The position numbers were made by a program, and so were the translations under genes. From Oscillospiraceae bacterium (lineage in GTDB: Bacteria > Bacillota > Clostridia > Oscillospirales > Acutalibacteraceae), in the NCBI GenBank assembly GCA_015066345.1, contig SVOQ01000018.1, positions 1-54,328 on the forward strand: a stretch of DNA of 54,328 nt, read 5' to 3'. The notes under the pieces were generated by a model. That model saw nothing but the letters and a program-made list of their open reading frames with translations. It did no database searches and was not told the origin of the DNA. Below, in pieces: positions 51,471 to 54,328 of this stretch (the stretch's first letter is position 1; each line of letters starts with the position of its first letter).

Positions 51471-52131
51471 TTTCCCATCCTTCCCTTATAATATCAAGCA
51501 CATATTTTTCAGTTAATATGGACCCTTTTGTTTTTTCTTTTTTAAATTCTTCTCTTGCTTCTGTATCACGTGCAAGTTTTTTAGGCAAGTATATCTCTTT
51601 CGGTGCTGGTGAACTTTCGATAAATGAAAATGAATTAAATGCTTTTTCCGAGAGAGCAACAACTTGCTCACCCAGTTTACCCAAAACCATTGCTTTTTCT
51701 AACTGTGATAAAGATATAGTATTATTCAAGAAAGCGTTAGCAAAAGAGAAGTATGAATCATCTGCTCGATATCCTTTAATAATATCGTAACTCTTATAGT
51801 CTATTGCAAAATTTTCAAATATATATTCTTTTGCTTGTTTAGCAATATCTCCGCTTATACGGAATTTGCGGTTTTCCAACAAAACAAACAACCAGTTAAG
51901 AATATTAAAATCACCGTTGGTGAGCGAGAGCACTGATAGGTCGGCAAGGTCTAATTCATATTTATTAGCATAACCGTCTGTTTCGGCAGAGCAAGCCCAC
52001 TCTTTTGCAAGTTCAATATTTTCAGTACAATAAAAACCAAGCCCGTAATCGTTATTTGGGTTACCGACACCGAAAACTGGTTTCTCAATTATTTTAGAAG
52101 AACCGTGATATACAATAATTTTATTTGCCAT
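51433..52131 (-). CDS. DUF3990-family protein, putative ADP-ribosyltransferase-like toxin
   Basis: A 232-residue protein. YHGSSKIIEKP and YGLGFYCTENIELAKEWA match DUF3990, which is thought to share the ADP-ribosyltransferase fold (the H of YHGS and the Y-x-x-x-x-G-x-G-F-Y block recall NAD-binding toxins). GYRADDSYF and the later GEQVVALSEKAF fit the rest of the domain. It is transcribed first, from a tightly operator-flanked promoter, and its end overlaps an XRE gene, the layout of a toxin-antitoxin pair. Activity on NAD is inferred, not shown. Confidence 0.75.
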   Translation of the reverse strand: MANKIIVYHGSSKIIEKPVFGVGNPNNDYGLGFYCTENIELAKEWACSAETDGYANKYELDLADLSVLSLTNGDFNILNWLFVLLENRKFRISGDIAKQAKEYIFENFAIDYKSYDIIKGYRADDSYFSFANAFLNNTISLSQLEKAMVLGKLGEQVVALSEKAFNSFSFIESSPAPKEIYLPKKLARDTEAREEFKKEKTKGSILTEKYVLDIIREGWENDDDRLQRVVLG

Positions 52132-52152
52132 AGGTTTTCTCCTTATATATTA

Positions 52153-52214
52153 TATCGTTATAACGATAGTTTATTCTTTGTTTATATTATATCGCTGCAA
52201 CGATAGTTTGTCAA
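52153..52214 (-). promoter_or_regulatory. Toxin-antitoxin promoter with two 16-bp operators
   Basis: On the minus strand TTGACA (52214-52209), a 17-base spacer and TATAAT (52191-52186) match the consensus perfectly. Palindromes TATCGCTGCAACGATA (52190-52205) and TATCGTTATAACGATA (52153-52168) lie in the spacer and just upstream of the ribosome binding site, 37 bases apart. Both arms TATCG/CGATA are identical, so one repressor, probably the XRE protein, binds both. Confidence 0.85.
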
Positions 52215-52240
52215 CAATAAAGAGGGTTTTATATAAAAAA

Positions 52241-52352
52241 TCCCACCGATTACTCGATGGGGATTCGTTGGTTATTTACTATATTACGTAATTCAGTTAA
52301 GAATTAGTCCTTGATAGTTGCCTGTGGTGCAGTCAGCAAAGTGGAGAAATTA
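52241..52352 (-). repeat. 3'-tail module, copy B, with terminator
   Basis: Read on the minus strand from the stop codon of the gene at 52353: a 23-bp boundary element (52330-52352), GCACCACAGGCA, then AAGGACTAATTC, the inverted repeat AATTC-N6-GAATT (52290-52305), and a terminator stem followed by T6 (about 52270-52241). The same order occurs after the gene at 53407, with an insertion. A reading frame through it ends ..APQATIKD, but lacks a start codon. Confidence 0.8.
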
Positions 52353-53024
52353 TTACCAAATGAATGGTATCAGGCGGTATTTTACTTTTTGTTTGTATTC
52401 ACGATATCCATTAAGTTCTTTCTCAAGAAATTCTTCTTCGTGCTTGATTCTTTTTGCAATTATAAATGGATATACCAAGAAAATAATAAACGAATAAACC
52501 GAACCCAACACAAGTGGAATTGATAAAAACAAAAGCAAAGTTACACTATACATCGGGTGTCTGACAATACCATATAATCCTGTATCGATTACCTTTTGGT
52601 TTTCCTGCACTTCTATGGTGCGACTCAGATATGTATTTTCACGGAGCACCTCGGCATAGAGAATATATGCAATTATAAATATAACCGCTGCAACGATTAC
52701 AACAGGTTTGGGTAATGCGTACCAACCAAAGCGTACACCAAGTCCTGCAACAACAAAACCTGCTAAAAACATAAGACCGCTTAGTTTAACAACAAGGCTT
52801 TGTTCATGTTGTTTTTCTTTTGCATCAAGTCTGCTTTTTAACAAGTCGGAGTTTTTGAACAACATTACAATTCCTGCAAAGAACATAGGAATGAACAAAA
52901 TACCCATCAGTAACCAACCGTTAAAAAACGAAAATGTACCCGCAGGTAAGAATATCAATATCCCAACTAAAACAACACCTAACAAAAATTTAGTTATTGC
53001 CCCAATAAACAATTTCATCGTCAT
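52353..53024 (-). CDS. Isoprenylcysteine methyltransferase-like membrane protein
   Basis: A 223-residue protein with about six membrane helices. The C-terminal part has GLYGIVRHPMYSVTLLLFLS, the SAM-binding R-H-P-x-Y motif, and RIKHEEEFLEKELNGYREYK, the E-E-x-x-L signature of ICMT/PEMT-type methyltransferases. In bacteria the substrate is usually unknown lipids or proteins. ATG 53024 follows GGAG. It has its own promoter (TTGTGG, 17 bases, TATAAT) and its stop codon touches a repeated boundary element. Confidence 0.85.
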   Translation of the reverse strand: MTMKLFIGAITKFLLGVVLVGILIFLPAGTFSFFNGWLLMGILFIPMFFAGIVMLFKNSDLLKSRLDAKEKQHEQSLVVKLSGLMFLAGFVVAGLGVRFGWYALPKPVVIVAAVIFIIAYILYAEVLRENTYLSRTIEVQENQKVIDTGLYGIVRHPMYSVTLLLFLSIPLVLGSVYSFIIFLVYPFIIAKRIKHEEEFLEKELNGYREYKQKVKYRLIPFIW

Positions 53025-53091
53025 AGTGTTTCTCCATCATACTTTTATTATAACTTTACTATATTATATCACGCTTCATCAGAAGCCACAA

Positions 53092-53409
53092 TATAAAAAT
53101 CCCCTTGGATTTCTCCAAGGGGATTCGTTTAATTATTTTCTTTTTCGAATAATTCAGTTAAGAATTAGTTTTGTTTTAGTGATATTCCGACAGTGTCGGA
53201 GTGATATTTTCGCAAAGCGAAAGTGATATTAAAGCCTAACGGCTTTAGTGATATTGTATTCGCCCATAAAACTTGCGAAGCAAATATCACTCGGCTTTAG
53301 CCGAATATCACTGCTTTAGCAATATCACTCGCCGAAGGCGTATATTTTTATATTTAGAAATTAGTCCTTGATAGCTGCCTGTGGTGCTATCAGCAAAAGT
53401 GGGAAATTA
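53092..53409 (-). repeat. 3'-tail module, copy A, interrupted by a hairpin array
   Basis: On the minus strand from the stop codon of the gene at 53407: boundary element (53387-53409), CACCACAGGCA and AAGGACTAATT as in copy B, then 190 bases of hairpin array, then AATTC-N6-GAATT and a perfect terminator with a GAAA loop (about 53125-53093). A short frame from an ATG codes MDNFPLLLIAPQAAIKD and stops inside the module; copy B has a related but startless frame. No larger gene lies here. Confidence 0.8.
53169..53358. repeat. Hairpin array with AGTGATATT linkers
   Basis: Four AGTGATATT elements, then three inverted AATATCACT elements, each separated by a small hairpin with a different stem: CCGAC/GTCGG, TTCGC/GCGAA, AAAGCC/GGCTTT, TTCGC/GCGAA, CGGC/GCCG, GC-TTTA-GC and CGCC/GGCG. 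The whole is an inverted repeat centred near 53260. AATTAG is found on both sides (53163-53168 and 53359-53364), like a 6-bp target duplication. Confidence 0.85.
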
Positions 53410-54138
53410 TCCATAATACTTTAACGCTTTGTGCCAATGGATAAGTTCCCATTCAAGCGGAGAAGTATTGGCAACTGCCTCTGCTAATCTTTTCTGATAC
53501 TCATAATATTCATCTACTTTATCAATATGACTCCAAGCGCTACCAAATAATTCCCAATAGACATTAAAATCCACTTCTAATTCATTGTTGTTTGATGAAG
53601 CGAACTTATCATTTTTGCTTTTATCTTGTTTAGCAACATATCTGAGTATATAACTATCTAATGGCACATGAAATGATTTTGCATGTGTGCGAATAAACGA
53701 AGAAATGTTTACATCATCGATAAGTTCAAGTCTTTCTAACAACCAAAGATACTTCAGGGTCATATTTAACCATTTTTGTGCTTGGCCGTATGTAAGTTTG
53801 GCGGGTTGTTCCGTCCGTTTGTTGTTTTCCTTTTTTACCAGTTTATCATTTCCGTAAATTTCAATTAATTTTTCACAAATCGATTTATGCCAAACTGTAA
53901 AATCGGTTGGAACGGACTTAAACCCATCTTTAATAGCTTTTGTTCCTGCATCACGCCAAGATTTTCTTAATGCATCAATTCTATTCTTTTCTTTTTGACT
54001 ATCATTCCTAGGGGTTTCTTTAAAAGTCATGGTGCGGTTCATGTCTAAATATGCTTTGTTTGAAGCCCACGAAAAGCAATCTTCATCGTTATAAAATCCC
54101 GTCCAAAAAAATATATCTGCATTAACTTTGTTGTCCAT
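53407..54138 (-). CDS. Uncharacterised 243-residue accessory protein
   Basis: I do not recognise it. The N-terminal half is charged and may be partly disordered; the middle has LTYGQAQKWLNMTLKYLWLL and the C-terminal half is helical with many aromatic residues (FNVYWELFGSAWSHIDKVDE). It resembles small cytosolic accessory proteins of mobile regions, perhaps a HEPN-like helical fold, but that is a guess. GGGGG sits nine bases before ATG 54138; ATG 54147 abuts that site. Its stop codon is part of a repeated boundary element. Confidence 0.7.
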   Translation of the reverse strand: MDNKVNADIFFWTGFYNDEDCFSWASNKAYLDMNRTMTFKETPRNDSQKEKNRIDALRKSWRDAGTKAIKDGFKSVPTDFTVWHKSICEKLIEIYGNDKLVKKENNKRTEQPAKLTYGQAQKWLNMTLKYLWLLERLELIDDVNISSFIRTHAKSFHVPLDSYILRYVAKQDKSKNDKFASSNNNELEVDFNVYWELFGSAWSHIDKVDEYYEYQKRLAEAVANTSPLEWELIHWHKALKYYG

Positions 54139-54167
54139 AATATGCATCCCCCTATTTGTGTTTTTAT

Positions 54168-54196
54168 ATTATAACATACAATTATATAAAATACAA
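54168..54196 (-). promoter_or_regulatory. Promoter of the uncharacterised accessory gene
   Basis: On the minus strand TTGTAT (54196-54191), a 17-base spacer and TATAAT (54173-54168), about 30 bases before the start codon. Confidence 0.65.
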
Positions 54197-54211
54197 ATAA
54201 CGAATAAACAT

Positions 54212-54235
54212 CCACCCGCCAAGCGGGTGGTTTTT
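54212..54235 (+). terminator. Plus-strand hairpin terminator or repeat end
   Basis: CCACCCGC (54212-54219), a three-base loop and GCGGGTGG (54223-54230), then T5. There is no plus-strand gene before it in the window. The following 90 bases contain TATGCGT-AA-ACGCATA (54267-54282) and no gene; they may belong to a dispersed repeat or mobile-element end. Confidence 0.6.
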
Positions 54236-54328
54236 CATATGCGGGCATAGCCCTATGTTCTTCGCGTATGCGTAAACGCATAAGTACGGTCTGCCAGTTG
54301 CGTAAGATTGTTACTTGCTACCCGTAAA

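Noticed and set aside
53169-53358. CRISPR-like array of short repeats and unique spacers
   Set aside because: Linkers are only nine bases, they flip orientation halfway, and the spacers are hairpins of 8-26 bases; no cas genes are present.
52290-53409. Integron attC sites after two accessory genes
   Set aside because: The GTTAAGA/TCTTAAC bases near the tail modules do not match GTTRRRY/RYYYAAC, the folding pattern is wrong, and no integrase is seen.
54148-54328. IS200/IS605-type element end
   Set aside because: The GC-rich hairpin and inverted repeat would fit a subterminal structure, but no transposase or defined end is in the window, so the element cannot be supported.

Overview
The window looks like chromosome of an anaerobic, low-GC Gram-positive Clostridia member, probably an Oscillospirales/Ruminococcaceae-type gut bacterium. 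Pointers are strong GGAGG ribosome binding sites, canonical TTGACA-N17-TATAAT promoters, the Clostridia gene order recJ-rel-dtd-MBL hydrolase-hemZ, a minimal two-gene SUF-like (SMS) Fe-S cluster system, and many glycan-degradation genes. I see no rRNA, tRNA, CRISPR array, intact insertion sequence or phage genes.

Layout. 0-4.4 kb (minus): argG, a secreted metallophosphoesterase and murD. 4.5-11.2 kb (plus): smsC-smsB-rhaB-degenerate M28 peptidase-GH130 phosphorylase-MATE exporter, ending at a strong terminator. 11.2-22.1 kb (minus): a housekeeping run recJ, rel, dtd, MBL hydrolase, hemZ, uridine kinase-like, SpoVB-like flippase, mazG, hup. 22.1-22.7 kb: a gene-free block of inverted and tandem hairpin repeats. 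22.7-25.2 kb (minus): a zinc-ribbon/TIR/TPR/transmembrane/DUF6273 protein whose last ~40 codons look like the variable region of a diversity-generating retroelement (DGR). 25.3-33.9 kb: GH78 rhamnosidase, esterase, an unknown membrane protein, GH3 glucosidase, a zinc-ribbon protein and a Gfo/Idh/MocA oxidoreductase. 34.1-38.8 kb (plus): a phosphocholine-decoration locus (HTH-LicC-LicA fusion, tiny symporter accessory peptide, sodium:solute symporter, LicD) with a promoter and an attenuator-like hairpin. 38.8-48.5 kb (minus): two operons of surface and zinc-ribbon proteins, a GPH transporter, and a lipoprotein-MBOAT-DHHW O-acetylation set. 48.7-54.3 kb: an accessory region with two repressor/operator modules (XRE with VanZ-like; DUF3990-XRE toxin-antitoxin), broken genes (PAP2, winged-helix tail), a methyltransferase-like membrane protein and an unknown protein.

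The two most interesting systems are: (1) the candidate hypervariable TIR receptor at 22677-25160, with cytosolic TIR and TPR parts, one membrane segment and an outward C-type-lectin-like domain carrying a pyrimidine-ending-codon, GC-rich variable segment, with no reverse transcriptase in the window; and (2) the 50.8-53.4 kb accessory array, where three unrelated genes end at the same ~23-bp boundary sequence, one of them cutting a PAP2 gene, and where a modular hairpin array appears to have inserted into one copy with a 6-bp target duplication. All functional statements rest on motif recognition; no database search was run.
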